Part shown: in pieces, positions 9,345 to 18,926 of the stretch | Layout: each line of letters begins with the position of its first letter | Numbering within the stretch: the stretch's first letter is position 1 | NCBI RefSeq assembly: GCF_015356115.1 | Contig: NZ_CP063056.1 | Coordinates: forward strand, 1,674,001 to 1,738,000 | Length of the DNA: 64,000 nucleotides | Reading direction: 5' to 3' | From: Rodentibacter haemolyticus | Lineage (GTDB): Bacteria > Pseudomonadota > Gammaproteobacteria > Enterobacterales > Pasteurellaceae | Notes under the pieces: generated by a model | What the model was told of the DNA's origin: nothing | The model's database searches: none | Seen by the model: the letters and a program-made list of their open reading frames with translations, nothing else | Position numbers and translations under genes: made by a program

Positions 9345-9400
9345 GTCTGAAACAAAGATAACCGCACGTTAAAGTGCGGTCAGATTTTAATGTGTTTTTG

Positions 9401-10603
9401 TTAACCGACTACGAAAGGGAGATAACCTGCCCGAATAGCAAATGGAATGGAGGTAATCACTACGCCGAGTACTAACACGATAAACAACGTGATATTGCCT
9501 CCCCATACTCGGTAAGGAAGATTTGAGTGAACTCGGCGTGCTTTCCACACGAGACTTACCGGTAACACCACTGCGTAAAAAGCAAACATTTGACCGGCAT
9601 AGCCCAACGCAAGAATGAAACCTTCCGGATAGAATAAGGCAAATGCAAGTGGTGGAACAAAGGTTAGCAAACCAAGAGAAATACGACCTGCTGAAATGTT
9701 AAATGAACGTTTTAACAAATCCTCAATACATTCTAATAACCCCAACCCTACGCCTAAGAAAGAAGTAACCAACGCCAAAGTAGAGAATAATTTGACCGCA
9801 CTTGCGATAACCGAGCTACCGGTAATGGCAAGGGTTGCTTTCACCAAACCGTTTAAGGTCGCATCTTCTTTTAAAATTTGTAGGAACTCATTTTGAGTTA
9901 GTAAACCGTGTGTAGAAAGCTGCCATAAAATGTATGCGCCGAGTGTAATAGCCGAGCCGACTAAAATAGAAATACGCAACGCTTTTACATTACCGCCCAA
10001 ATATTTATTTAAACTTGGAATCGACCCGTGAAAGCCAAATGCAGTGAAAAACACCGGACTGGCAGAAATTATTAAAGCGTTATCAATCGGCATTGCCAAT
10101 AGATTGGTCATTTTGATTTCCGGCAGCATTAAGCCTAACACAACGGCGAAGGTCGCCAGCATAACGAAGAACAAAACACGATTGATTTTATCCACACTGT
10201 GCGTACCAATCACAATAAATATGCCGAAAATGGCAGTGAATAAAAGAATGCTGATTTTACTATCAACTCCTTCCGGTAATAAACTGTTTAATAAAGAACC
10301 GCCGCCACTCACATAAGCGGCAATTAAGGCGTATAAGAAAATAATTAAGACGGCGGTAGCGACAATGCGCCCGAATTTTCCAAAATATTGTTCGGCAAGT
10401 GTGCCGATCCCGGCATCACTGTCAGCCGTTTGATACAATTCCACAAATAAAAGCGCGGTGAAAGTGAGCAATGCCCAAAGTCCGAATAATAAGGCTAAAG
10501 TAAAGCCGAAACCGATACCGGCTGATGTGAGAGGCATTGCTAACATTCCGGCACCAATCATCGTGCCGGAAACGAGCAATGTACTACCAACGGTTTTGTT
10601 CAT
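9401..10603 (-). CDS. tyrP: TyrP-family aromatic amino acid permease (copy 2)
   Basis: This second permease (400 residues from ATG 10603) closely resembles copy 1 at 1874-3094. It shares the VSGTMIGAGMLAMPLTSAG signature, the central FFTAFGFHGSIPSLNKYLGG, and the late FALFYPEGFILALGYAG. The predicted role is proton-coupled tyrosine or related aromatic amino acid uptake at the inner membrane. Two ATGs are possible, 10609 and 10603. I prefer 10603 because AAGGA is then 8-9 bases away and the protein starts MNKTVGS like relatives. It is convergent with rpoD. Two copies may differ in affinity or substrate; the sequence alone does not tell. Confidence 0.85.
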   Translation of the reverse strand: MNKTVGSTLLVSGTMIGAGMLAMPLTSAGIGFGFTLALLFGLWALLTFTALLFVELYQTADSDAGIGTLAEQYFGKFGRIVATAVLIIFLYALIAAYVSGGGSLLNSLLPEGVDSKISILLFTAIFGIFIVIGTHSVDKINRVLFFVMLATFAVVLGLMLPEIKMTNLLAMPIDNALIISASPVFFTAFGFHGSIPSLNKYLGGNVKALRISILVGSAITLGAYILWQLSTHGLLTQNEFLQILKEDATLNGLVKATLAITGSSVIASAVKLFSTLALVTSFLGVGLGLLECIEDLLKRSFNISAGRISLGLLTFVPPLAFALFYPEGFILALGYAGQMFAFYAVVLPVSLVWKARRVHSNLPYRVWGGNITLFIVLVLGVVITSIPFAIRAGYLPFVVG

Positions 10604-10792
10604 AATCATTATTCCTTAGTTTGTAATGTTAAATTTACGCAGATTGTATTTTAAAATTTACACAATGTAAACGCTTTGTAACAAATATTCTTCAACCACA
10701 AAATGAATAAGTAACCGCCTCTATTATTGACCGCACTTTCTCGCTACAATAGCCGACAAATCGACTAAGACAAATAAAGAATAGGAGATCTT

Positions 10793-11656
10793 ATGATTTA
10801 CAGTATGACGGCATTCGCACGCCTTGAAATAAAAAAGGATTGGGGCGATGCGGTGTGGGAGATTCGTTCCGTTAATCAACGTTATTTAGAAAACTTTTTC
10901 CGTTTGCCGGAACCGTTTCGCGGCTTGGAAAATACCTTACGGGAGAAACTTCGTCAAAACCTCACCCGTGGCAAAATTGAATGTTCTCTACGTATTGAAA
11001 CAAAAAAACAAACCAATGCAGAATTGAATCTAAATAAAGATCTGGCGAACCAAGTGATTCAATCTTTGCAGTGGATTAAAGCGCAAGCCGGCGAGGGCAA
11101 AATTAATTTAACGGATGTGTTACGCTATCCCGGCGTGGTAGAAGCGCAAGAGCAGGATTTGGATGCGATTAGCCAGGATTTATTGATAGCCTTTGACTCG
11201 CTTTTAAAAGATTTCATAGCAATGCGGGGACGTGAAGGTGAAAAATTACAATTGATTATTCAACAACGCTTGGAAAACATTTCCGTTGAAGCGGAAAAAG
11301 TGCGGTCACAAATGCCGATAGTTTTACAATGGCAGCGTGAGCGTTTACTACAACGTTTTGAAGAAGCGCAAATTAGCCTTGATCCGCAACGTGTTGAACA
11401 AGAAATGATTTTACTGGCGCAACGGGTGGATGTGGCGGAAGAACTTGATCGCCTTCAAATGCATGTAAAAGAGACCGAGAATATTTTGAAAAAAGGCGGT
11501 GCCGTAGGGCGTAAATTAGATTTTATGATGCAAGAGCTTAATCGAGAATCCAACACCCTTGCTTCTAAATCAATTAATGCGGATATTACGGCTTCGGCAG
11601 TGGAATTGAAAGTGCTTATCGAACAAATGCGTGAGCAAATTCAAAATTTGGAATAG
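10793..11656 (+). CDS. yicC: YicC/YloC family endoribonuclease
   Basis: This 287-residue YicC-family protein opens with MIYSMTAFARLE, carries the N-terminal signature EIRSVNQRYLENFFRLPE (about residues 23-40), and ends with the conserved acidic block RKLDFMMQELNRESNTLASK, followed by a helical tail. YicC proteins are reported as endoribonucleases involved in RNA turnover and stationary-phase survival. It has a clear AGGAGA ribosome-binding site. Only 8 bases separate it from ygfZ, so the two are probably cotranscribed. A Hin-type uptake signal lies in the middle of the gene (about 11298). Confidence 0.92.
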   Translation: MIYSMTAFARLEIKKDWGDAVWEIRSVNQRYLENFFRLPEPFRGLENTLREKLRQNLTRGKIECSLRIETKKQTNAELNLNKDLANQVIQSLQWIKAQAGEGKINLTDVLRYPGVVEAQEQDLDAISQDLLIAFDSLLKDFIAMRGREGEKLQLIIQQRLENISVEAEKVRSQMPIVLQWQRERLLQRFEEAQISLDPQRVEQEMILLAQRVDVAEELDRLQMHVKETENILKKGGAVGRKLDFMMQELNRESNTLASKSINADITASAVELKVLIEQMREQIQNLE

Positions 11657-11664
11657 GGGGGGAA

Positions 11665-12504
11665 ATGGCGCAATTTATCCAACTTAACGATTACCGACTT
11701 ATTGAAGTTTATGGCGTTGATGCAGAGAAATATTTGCAAGGGCAGCTCACCACTGACGTGGTTATGCTGGCAGAGGGGGCAACAACACTCACTGCCCATT
11801 GTGATCCAAAAGGTAAAATGAGTGCGATTTTCCGCTTATTGAAAGTTAATGGTGAACGATTTTTCTTCCTAGTGAAAAAGGATTTATTACCGAGTGCATT
11901 GGATAACTTAAAAAAATATGCGGTATTTTCTAAAGTCAGTTTTGATTTACGGGATTGGCAAATTGTAGGCGTAATCGGTGAAAAATGTGGAAAAATACAA
12001 CCGCACTTTACTTTAGAAATTGATGAACAACGGGCAATTTTGTTAAATGAAATCCCTTTGCCGATAGCTTTTAACAGCGATGAAAAACAATGGGAATTGG
12101 CAGATATTCAAGCCGGTATTCCAAGTTTGAACGCCAAAATTCAAAATGAGTTTATTCCGCAAGCGTTAAATTTACAGGCGATTGAGCAGGCGGTTTCTTT
12201 TACAAAAGGTTGCTACATCGGGCAAGAAACGGTGGCTCGCGCAAAATACCGAGGGGCGAATAAGCGCGCAATGTTTGCTTTAAAGGGCAATAGCCAAAGC
12301 CTACCTGAAATTGCGACCGAGATCGAAATGCAACTTGAAACCGGCTGGCGCAAAACCGGCACGATTACAAGTGCGGTCAATATTGAGGGTGTTTTATGGT
12401 TGCTGGTGGTGATGAATAATGATGTGGATACCAACCAAGCATTTCGTTTACCACAAGACGGTAGCAATCTTGAAATTCAGCCTTTGCCTTACGTATTAAA
12501 TTAA
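11665..12504 (+). CDS. ygfZ: tRNA-modifying/Fe-S cluster repair protein YgfZ
   Basis: YgfZ (279 residues) is a folate-binding protein related to the glycine-cleavage T-protein and is needed for the activity of some Fe-S enzymes, including MiaB. The defining motif KGCYIGQETVARAKYRG with its conserved cysteine lies at about residues 180-196. The N-terminal YLQGQLTTDV and HCDPKGKMSAIFR also match the family. It is slightly shorter than the E. coli protein. It follows yicC by 8 bases and precedes anmK by 2 bases, so these three probably form one transcript although their functions are unrelated. Confidence 0.92.
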   Translation: MAQFIQLNDYRLIEVYGVDAEKYLQGQLTTDVVMLAEGATTLTAHCDPKGKMSAIFRLLKVNGERFFFLVKKDLLPSALDNLKKYAVFSKVSFDLRDWQIVGVIGEKCGKIQPHFTLEIDEQRAILLNEIPLPIAFNSDEKQWELADIQAGIPSLNAKIQNEFIPQALNLQAIEQAVSFTKGCYIGQETVARAKYRGANKRAMFALKGNSQSLPEIATEIEMQLETGWRKTGTITSAVNIEGVLWLLVVMNNDVDTNQAFRLPQDGSNLEIQPLPYVLN

Positions 12505-12506
12505 AG

Positions 12507-13628
12507 ATGAAAGCGAAATACTATCTCGGCATTATGTCCGGTACGAGCCTTGATGGTGTGGATGTGGCATTGGTGGATTTTGCATCTGCTCAACCTAAAT
12601 TGATTGCTGCTGACTTCACACCTATGCCCGAAAATTTACGGACAAAAATCACTGAACTGGTGCAATCCGGTAAAACCGATTTACAGCAATTCGGTGAACT
12701 GGATCATCAACTCGGCTTACTTTATGCTGATTGTGTAAATAATTTTTTACAATCTCAGCAAATTTCAGCGGAAGCCGTAGAAGCCATTGGCTGTCATGGG
12801 CAAACGGTGTGGCATTCACCGCAGGGAGAATTTCCTTTCACTATGCAAATCGGTGATATGAATTTAGTTGCCACGCGCACAGGCATTACCACCGTGGGGG
12901 ATTTTCGCCGTAAAGATATGGCATTTGGCGGGCAGGGCGCACCCTTGGTACCGGCATTTCATCAAGCTATTTTTTTTGATCCTCATTATGCGACCGCGGT
13001 TTTGAATATTGGCGGCATTAGCAATGTCTCTTTGTTGCTGCCTGATCAGCCGATAATCGGTTTTGATATTGGGCCGGGAAATACCTTACTTGATCAGTGG
13101 ATCGAAAGACACCAAGGCGTATCTTATGATAAAAACGGCGAATGGGGGGCAACAGGGAAAATTAATGAAGCCTTGTTAAATAATTTGCTGGATGAACCTT
13201 TCTTCCGACAGCCACCGCCGAAAAGTACGGGGCGAGAGCAGTTCAATTTGCCTTGGCTGGCAGCTAAAATTGAAAAAACACAAGAAAAAACGACCGCACT
13301 TTTACTGCAAGATATACAAGCCACTTTGGTCGAATTTACCGTTCGTACTATTTCGGATAGCCTAAATATTGATACGGCGTTACCAAAGCGGTTATTGGTT
13401 TGCGGTGGTGGCGCGAAAAACACATTGATGATGCAACGTCTTAAACATCACTTGCCACAATGGGCTATTTATATGACCAACGATTTTGGAATGGATTCGG
13501 ATTATGTGGAAGCGGCAGCTTTTGCATGGTTGGCTTACCGCCGAATATATAATCAATCGGGGAATTTACCGGAAGTAACCGGTGCCGAAAGTGCGGTGAG
13601 TTTAGGGGCGATTTTTCCAAAGCCTTGA
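12507..13628 (+). CDS. anmK: anhydro-N-acetylmuramic acid kinase
   Basis: AnmK (373 residues) phosphorylates and opens 1,6-anhydroMurNAc recovered from cell-wall turnover, giving MurNAc-6-phosphate. The first ATP/substrate loop IMSGTSLDGVDVALVDF is at residues 9-25. The second phosphate-binding segment NIGGISNVSLL and the GFDIGPGNTLLDQW motif follow, with LLVCGGGAKN near the C-terminus; all are family hallmarks. The product is the substrate of MurQ, encoded 91 bases downstream on the same strand, so the two form a peptidoglycan recycling pair. Start codon follows the ygfZ stop by 2 bases. Confidence 0.95.
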   Translation: MKAKYYLGIMSGTSLDGVDVALVDFASAQPKLIAADFTPMPENLRTKITELVQSGKTDLQQFGELDHQLGLLYADCVNNFLQSQQISAEAVEAIGCHGQTVWHSPQGEFPFTMQIGDMNLVATRTGITTVGDFRRKDMAFGGQGAPLVPAFHQAIFFDPHYATAVLNIGGISNVSLLLPDQPIIGFDIGPGNTLLDQWIERHQGVSYDKNGEWGATGKINEALLNNLLDEPFFRQPPPKSTGREQFNLPWLAAKIEKTQEKTTALLLQDIQATLVEFTVRTISDSLNIDTALPKRLLVCGGGAKNTLMMQRLKHHLPQWAIYMTNDFGMDSDYVEAAAFAWLAYRRIYNQSGNLPEVTGAESAVSLGAIFPKP

Positions 13629-13719
13629 GTTTCTTCGTTCCCTCATTTATGTGAAAGGCAGTCCTTTGCCTTTGCTATAACAACATATCATCATAAATTT
13701 ACTTCCATAGGAAAATACA

Positions 13720-14631
13720 GTGAACGAACAACTTCTCCACACACTCTCCGCATTAATTACAGAACAACGTAATCCGAATTCAATGAATATCGATCAACTT
13801 TCCGCTTTAGACATCGTGACATTAATGAACGGGGAAGATAAACGGGTTCCTCTCGCGATTGAACGGGTGTTGCCGCAAATCGCACAAGCGGTGGAAGCCA
13901 TTGTAAAAGCATTCCGACAAGGGGGGCGTTTAATATATATCGGTGCGGGTACCAGTGGACGATTGGGGGTGTTGGATGCGTCAGAATGTCCGCCTACTTT
14001 CGGTGTTAACGGGGAAATGGTAAAAGGCATTATTGCTGGTGGCGAACGGGCGATTCGTTATCCGGTGGAAGGGGCGGAAGATAATCCGGCTGCCGCAGTA
14101 GAAGATTTGCAGGCTATCCGTTTTAGTAAAAAAGATGTACTGGTTGGTATTGCAGCAAGCGGTCGCACACCTTATGTATTGGGAGCATTAAAATATGCCA
14201 AGCAACTTAGAGCGGGAACCGTGTCTATTGCAAGTAATCCACAGTCGGCAATGGCAGAACTGGCGGATATTGCCATTGATACCGTTGTCGGCGCAGAAGT
14301 GCTGACGGGGTCAAGTCGTTTAAAATCCGGCACGGCACAAAAGTTGGTATTGAATATGCTTACGACCGCTTCGATGATTTTGCTCGGTAAATGCTATGAA
14401 AATTTAATGGCAGATGTGCAGGCAAGTAACGAAAAGCTGAAGACCCGCGCTATTCATATTGTTATGCAGGCAACCGAATGTGATAAAGCAACCGCTGAAC
14501 GAACCTTAATCCTTGCAGAACAAAATGCAAAACTGGCGATTATGATGATTCTAAGCGGATTAGAAAAAAATGAGGCGAAAGCCCTGTTAGAAAAAGAGAA
14601 AGGGCAGCTGAGAAAAGCACTCAATAATTAG
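13720..14631 (+). CDS. murQ: N-acetylmuramic acid 6-phosphate etherase
   Basis: MurQ (303 residues, GTG start) cleaves the lactyl ether of MurNAc-6-phosphate to GlcNAc-6-phosphate and D-lactate. The SIS sugar-phosphate fold shows YIGAGTSGRLGVLDASE at about residues 66-82, followed by PPTFGV. The second SIS half has VGIAASGRTPYVLGAL and the family segment TGSSRLKSGTAQKLVLNML. The C-terminal helical domain is complete. It continues the pathway step of AnmK immediately upstream. The start is supported by AGGAAAA 8-14 bases before the GTG. No transporter for MurNAc is nearby. Confidence 0.95.
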   Translation: MNEQLLHTLSALITEQRNPNSMNIDQLSALDIVTLMNGEDKRVPLAIERVLPQIAQAVEAIVKAFRQGGRLIYIGAGTSGRLGVLDASECPPTFGVNGEMVKGIIAGGERAIRYPVEGAEDNPAAAVEDLQAIRFSKKDVLVGIAASGRTPYVLGALKYAKQLRAGTVSIASNPQSAMAELADIAIDTVVGAEVLTGSSRLKSGTAQKLVLNMLTTASMILLGKCYENLMADVQASNEKLKTRAIHIVMQATECDKATAERTLILAEQNAKLAIMMILSGLEKNEAKALLEKEKGQLRKALNN

Positions 14632-14828
14632 TCGCTATCACGTCTGATGGTACCGTTACATTATTGATTTGGTATTTATCGGGATACGAAGTATGGTATC
14701 CCCTAACGAGCACTCTGTTTTGTTATTTTTCGCTTGTTTTATGGATTTATTCGGCTTTTTATTTCCCTTTTTCTAGTCCTTACTACCATTCAATGGTAAA
14801 ATTCGGCATTTTTATGAGTGAGGAAATG

Positions 14829-15137
14829 ATGTCTTTAGTTGAATTTGTTATGGATAAGTTAGACGACTTAAAAGGCACGGATATTGTGCATTTTGATGTG
14901 CGTGGGAAATCTTCGATCACGGAAAATATGGTGATTTGTACCGGTACGTCTAGTCGTCAAGTTTCTGCAATGGCGGATAATTTAATCGCAGAATGTAAAA
15001 AAGCCGGTGTGGAAACCTTTGGTGAAGAAGGGAAAAATACGGCGGATTGGATTGTGGTGGATTTAGGTCAAACCATTGTTCACATTATGCAGCGTGAAGC
15101 GAGAGAAATGTACCAGTTAGAAAAACTTTGGGCGTAA
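14829..15137 (+). CDS. rsfS: ribosomal silencing factor RsfS
   Basis: RsfS (YbeB/Iojap family) binds ribosomal protein L14 and blocks joining of 30S and 50S subunits during starvation. I choose the ATG at 14829, giving 102 residues starting MSLVEFVMDKLDDLKGTD, the standard length. A longer reading from 14664 adds an unrelated hydrophobic stretch and is unlikely. Key segments are DIVHFDVRGKSSITENMV and NTADWIVVDLGQTIVHIM. GAGG lies 5 bases before the chosen start, partly overlapping an alternative ATG at 14826. It is followed by rlmH, as in other gammaproteobacteria, with a repeat in the gap. Confidence 0.92.
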   Translation: MSLVEFVMDKLDDLKGTDIVHFDVRGKSSITENMVICTGTSSRQVSAMADNLIAECKKAGVETFGEEGKNTADWIVVDLGQTIVHIMQREAREMYQLEKLWA

Positions 15138-15195
15138 AGTGCGGTTGGTTTTTAGGGAATTTTTCGGAATTATACATTAGGTTACACAAAAGCTG

Positions 15196-15267
15196 TGTAG
15201 GGTGGGCAAATTATTGCCCACCGTTTCAATCTATATTTTCGGTGGGCAATAATTTGCCCACCCTACA
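15196..15267. repeat. perfect 28-bp inverted repeat between rsfS and rlmH
   Basis: The sequence at 15196-15223 is exactly the reverse complement of 15240-15267, with a 16-base loop. Each arm itself contains an interrupted palindrome around GGGCAA and TTGCCC. A hairpin this stable could act as a terminator, a processing site or a small non-autonomous mobile element. It separates two genes that are usually adjacent. Confidence 0.85.
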
Positions 15268-15316
15268 GTTGTAGCAGCGACATAAGGCTAGAATTTTTAT
15301 TCATTAAGGAATATTT

Positions 15317-15784
15317 GTGAAAATCACATTAATTGCGGTAGGGACGAAAATGCCGGCATGGGTAACGAGCGGATTTGAAGAATATCAACGCCGTTTTCCT
15401 AAAGATATGCCTTTTGACTTGATTGAAATTCCTGCCGGTAAGCGTGGAAAAAATGCGGATATTAAGCGTATTTTAGAGCAAGAGGGGAAAGCGATGTTGG
15501 CGGCTTGCGGAAAAGCGAAAGTGGTGACATTGGATATTCCGGGTAAACCTTGGACAACGCCGCAGCTTGCCGAACAATTAGAAGCTTGGAAGAACGATGG
15601 GCGTGATGTTTGCCTATTGATTGGCGGGCCGGAGGGGCTTTCTCCCGAATGTAAAGCGGCGGCAGAGCAGAGTTGGTCACTTTCTCCTTTAACTTTACCT
15701 CATCCGCTTGTGCGTGTGGTAGTAGCGGAAAGTTTATATCGGGCTTGGTCGCTTATCACCAACCACCCTTACCACCGAGAGTAA
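15317..15784 (+). CDS. rlmH: 23S rRNA pseudouridine(1915) N3-methyltransferase RlmH
   Basis: RlmH (155 residues, GTG start after AAGGA) is a SPOUT-class methyltransferase that methylates pseudouridine 1915 in helix 69 of 23S rRNA using S-adenosylmethionine. The family sequence is clear: MKITLIAVGTKMPAWV at the start, FDLIEIPAGKRGKN, the knot loop LLIGGPEGLSPE (about residues 101-112), and the C-terminal LVRVVVAESLYRAWS followed by NHPYHRE. Length equals that of E. coli RlmH. A Hin-type uptake signal overlaps its stop region at about 15784, in the 17-base gap to mrdA. Confidence 0.95.
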   Translation: MKITLIAVGTKMPAWVTSGFEEYQRRFPKDMPFDLIEIPAGKRGKNADIKRILEQEGKAMLAACGKAKVVTLDIPGKPWTTPQLAEQLEAWKNDGRDVCLLIGGPEGLSPECKAAAEQSWSLSPLTLPHPLVRVVVAESLYRAWSLITNHPYHRE

Positions 15785-15801
15785 AGTGCGGTCAATTTTT
15801 A

Positions 15802-17760
15802 ATGAATTTAAAGAAATTTTTTGCAGCCCCCACTCACGAACCGATTCGCGATAAAAAAGCGGAGCGGAATCTTTTTGCCCGCCGAACATTAGTGGCGTTC
15901 ATTGGCATTATTGCGCTCACCGGAGTGTTGTTCGCCAATATTTACCATCTTCAAATCGTTAATTTCGATACCTATCAAACACGCTCTAACGGCAATCGAA
16001 TCAAACTCTTGCCCGTACCGCCGACCCGTGGGCTGATTTATGATCGCTATGGCGAATTATTGGCGGAAAATCTCACTTTCTTCGGGCTATATATCGTGCC
16101 GGAAAAAACGGAGAATTTAGACCGCACTTTTGATGAACTTCGCTATATTGTCGGCTTGACGGATGAAGATATTAAACAATTCAGAAAAGAACGTCGCCGT
16201 GGTACGCGATATACTTCGATTATGCTCAAAGCAAATTTGACGGAAGAACAAATTGCACGTTTTTCAGTAAACCAGTACCAATTTCCAAGTTTGGAGGTGC
16301 GCCCTTATTTTAAGCGTAATTATTTATACGGCGAGGTTATGACACATATTCTCGGCTATGTGGGCAAGATTAATGATAAGGATGTGGAAAGACTCAAAAA
16401 GGAAGAGAAATCTGCTAACTATGCCGGTTCTCATGATATGGGGAAGCTCGGTATCGAACGTTATTATGAAGACCAGCTTCACGGCATCACGGGATTTGAA
16501 GAAGTCGAAATTAATAACCGTGGCAAGGTGATTCGTAAATTACGAGAACAACCCGCAAAAGCCGGGAAAAGTATTCATTTGACCATCGATCTCGCTCTTC
16601 AACGTTATGTTACCGATTTGCTCGCCGGGCAAAAGGGAGCGGTTGTTGTTTTAGATCCTAAAGATAGCAGTGTGTTAGCGATGGTTTCAACGCCAAGCTA
16701 TGATAATAATCTCTTTGTTGATGGTATCTCCGGGACGGATTATAAGCGTTTATTGGACGATCCCGATAGACCGCTTTATAGCCGTGCAACGCAAGGTGTT
16801 TATCCGCCGGCATCAACGGTGAAACCTTTTATTGCGGTTGCGGCACAAACGGAAAATGTGGTTAATCAAAATACCACGATTTTTGATCCGGGCTATTGGA
16901 TGCTGCCGGGAACGACAAAACGCTTCCGAGATTGGAAAAAATCAGGTCATGGTTATACGGATCTCAATAAAGCGATTACGGAGTCTTCGGATACTTATTT
17001 TTATCAGGTCGCCTATAGTTTGGGCATTGACCGTTTATCGGATTGGATGAAACGTTTCGGTTTCGGTATGCCGACAGGAATTGAAATTAATGAAGAAGCT
17101 TCCGCCAATATGCCGACCAGAGCCTGGAAACAAAAACGTTATAAACGCCAATGGGTGCAGGGCGATACGATTTCGGTCGGTATCGGGCAAGGCTATTGGA
17201 CGGCAACGCCGTTACAGGTGGCAAAAGCAACGGCGATTTTAGTCAATAATGGCAAGGTAAATACGCCGCACTTAATGAAATCGGTGGAAGGCGTAACCAT
17301 TGAGCCTTATCAAGATCCGCTACTTTATGAGGATATTACCGAACCTAAACAGGCTTATTGGGAGGCTGCCAAACAAGGAATGTTTAATGTGGTGCATTCC
17401 TCAGCGGGGACAGGGCGTAAGGCTTTTCTCGGGGCAAATTATCACGTTGCGGGAAAATCCGGTACGGCGCAAGTATTTAGCTTAAAAGAAAACCAAAAAT
17501 ATGATGCGGCAGGATTGAAAAAGGAATTACATGATCACGCTTGGTTTACCGCTTATGCGCCTTATGAAAATCCTAAACTGGTCGTGTCGATTATCTTAGA
17601 AAACGCCGGTGGCGGTTCAAGTAATGCGGCACCGGTTGTCCGTAAAATTATGGATTATTATCTCAACCAACGTTTACCTGAAGTTGAGCGAAAAGCAAAT
17701 ACGGAAAGCAACAGTGAAGAAATTATTGAAACGCAGATAGAAAACGGGCAAACAGAATAA
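15802..17760 (+). CDS. mrdA: penicillin-binding protein 2 (elongasome transpeptidase)
   Basis: PBP2 (652 residues from ATG 15802) crosslinks peptidoglycan during rod elongation. It has one membrane anchor at about residues 30-50, the dimerisation segment after PPTRGLIYDRYGELLAEN, and a transpeptidase domain. The catalytic serine is in PPASTVKPF (S-T-V-K), the second motif is ESSDTY, and the third is GKSGTAQVF (K-S-G-T). A longer upstream reading would overlap rlmH and is rejected because the conserved protein begins MNLKKFF. Its stop overlaps the rodA ATG (TAATG), so the transpeptidase and its glycosyltransferase partner are translationally coupled. Confidence 0.95.
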   Translation: MNLKKFFAAPTHEPIRDKKAERNLFARRTLVAFIGIIALTGVLFANIYHLQIVNFDTYQTRSNGNRIKLLPVPPTRGLIYDRYGELLAENLTFFGLYIVPEKTENLDRTFDELRYIVGLTDEDIKQFRKERRRGTRYTSIMLKANLTEEQIARFSVNQYQFPSLEVRPYFKRNYLYGEVMTHILGYVGKINDKDVERLKKEEKSANYAGSHDMGKLGIERYYEDQLHGITGFEEVEINNRGKVIRKLREQPAKAGKSIHLTIDLALQRYVTDLLAGQKGAVVVLDPKDSSVLAMVSTPSYDNNLFVDGISGTDYKRLLDDPDRPLYSRATQGVYPPASTVKPFIAVAAQTENVVNQNTTIFDPGYWMLPGTTKRFRDWKKSGHGYTDLNKAITESSDTYFYQVAYSLGIDRLSDWMKRFGFGMPTGIEINEEASANMPTRAWKQKRYKRQWVQGDTISVGIGQGYWTATPLQVAKATAILVNNGKVNTPHLMKSVEGVTIEPYQDPLLYEDITEPKQAYWEAAKQGMFNVVHSSAGTGRKAFLGANYHVAGKSGTAQVFSLKENQKYDAAGLKKELHDHAWFTAYAPYENPKLVVSIILENAGGGSSNAAPVVRKIMDYYLNQRLPEVERKANTESNSEEIIETQIENGQTE

Positions 17761-18875
17761 TGGAAGAAAAAACACCGCTTTGGCTTCGTTTATGGAAGCC
17801 GTTACATTTGGATTTTTGGCTATTATTAGGGTTAATTGCGATTACCGGCTATGGCATACTTGTGCTTTATAGTGCTTCCGGTGCGAGTGAAATAATGTTT
17901 CGTAACCGTGTTATTCAGGTTATTCTTGGTTTTATTGTGCTACTGGTGATGGCGCAATTTCCGCCTAAATTTTATCAAGGCATCGCACCTTACCTTTACT
18001 TGATAGGCTTGGTGCTATTAATTTTGGTTGATGCGATTGGCACAACCAGTAAAGGCGCTCAGCGTTGGCTTGATTTAGGTTTTATCCGTTTTCAACCATC
18101 AGAAATCGTAAAGCTGGCAGTGCCATTGATGGTGGCGGTTTATTTAGGTAACCGCCCCGTACCGCCTAAAATGAGCGAAACCTTTATTGCGATTGCGATG
18201 ATCATTGTTCCTACCTTGTTGGTGGCGATTCAGCCGGATCTCGGTACTTCAATTTTAGTCAGCGCATCGGGATTATTCGTCGTTTTTCTGGCTGGGATGA
18301 GCTGGTGGTTGATTTTAGCTGCGGTTGTGGGCTTGGCAGGATTTATTCCGATTATGTGGCTTTATTTAATGCACGATTATCAACGCACCAGAGTCCTCAC
18401 TTTGCTTGATCCGGAAAAAGATCCGCTTGGTGCGGGCTATCATATTCTCCAATCTAAGATCGCCATCGGCTCAGGTGGGATTTGGGGAAAAGGTTGGATG
18501 CAAGGTACGCAATCTCAGCTTGAATTTTTGCCGGAACCCCATACCGATTTTATTTTTGCGGTGATGAGCGAAGAACACGGTATGGTAGGATTTATCGTCC
18601 TTATCGCAATTTATCTGTTTATTATTGTGCGTGGTTTAATGATCGCTGTGAATGCACAAACCACGTTCGGGCGTATTTTGGCAGGCGCTACCACACTTAT
18701 TTTTTTCGTGTATTTATTCGTAAATATTGGTATGGTGAGCGGCATTTTGCCGGTGGTGGGCGTGCCGTTGCCATTGTTTAGTTACGGCGGTACTTCATAT
18801 GTCGCTATTATGGCAAGTTTTGGGTTGGTGATGTCGATTCATACGCATCGCACAAAATTTATCAATGCGAACTAA
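17760..18875 (+). CDS. rodA: peptidoglycan glycosyltransferase RodA
   Basis: RodA (371 residues) is the SEDS-family glycan polymerase that works with PBP2. It is an integral membrane protein with about ten hydrophobic segments. Family signatures seen are QRWLDLGFIRFQPSEIVKL, the large periplasmic loop with LEFLPEPHTDFIFAV followed by SEEHG, and the late VVGVPLPLFSYGGTS. Length matches E. coli RodA (370). The ATG overlaps the mrdA stop by one base, which should keep the two products near equal amounts. It is followed by rlpA after 51 bases. Confidence 0.96.
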   Translation: MEEKTPLWLRLWKPLHLDFWLLLGLIAITGYGILVLYSASGASEIMFRNRVIQVILGFIVLLVMAQFPPKFYQGIAPYLYLIGLVLLILVDAIGTTSKGAQRWLDLGFIRFQPSEIVKLAVPLMVAVYLGNRPVPPKMSETFIAIAMIIVPTLLVAIQPDLGTSILVSASGLFVVFLAGMSWWLILAAVVGLAGFIPIMWLYLMHDYQRTRVLTLLDPEKDPLGAGYHILQSKIAIGSGGIWGKGWMQGTQSQLEFLPEPHTDFIFAVMSEEHGMVGFIVLIAIYLFIIVRGLMIAVNAQTTFGRILAGATTLIFFVYLFVNIGMVSGILPVVGVPLPLFSYGGTSYVAIMASFGLVMSIHTHRTKFINAN

Positions 18876-18926
18876 TTTGTTTTTTAGTGTTCTTACATAC
18901 GATTTTATTTATTGGAAAATTAATTT

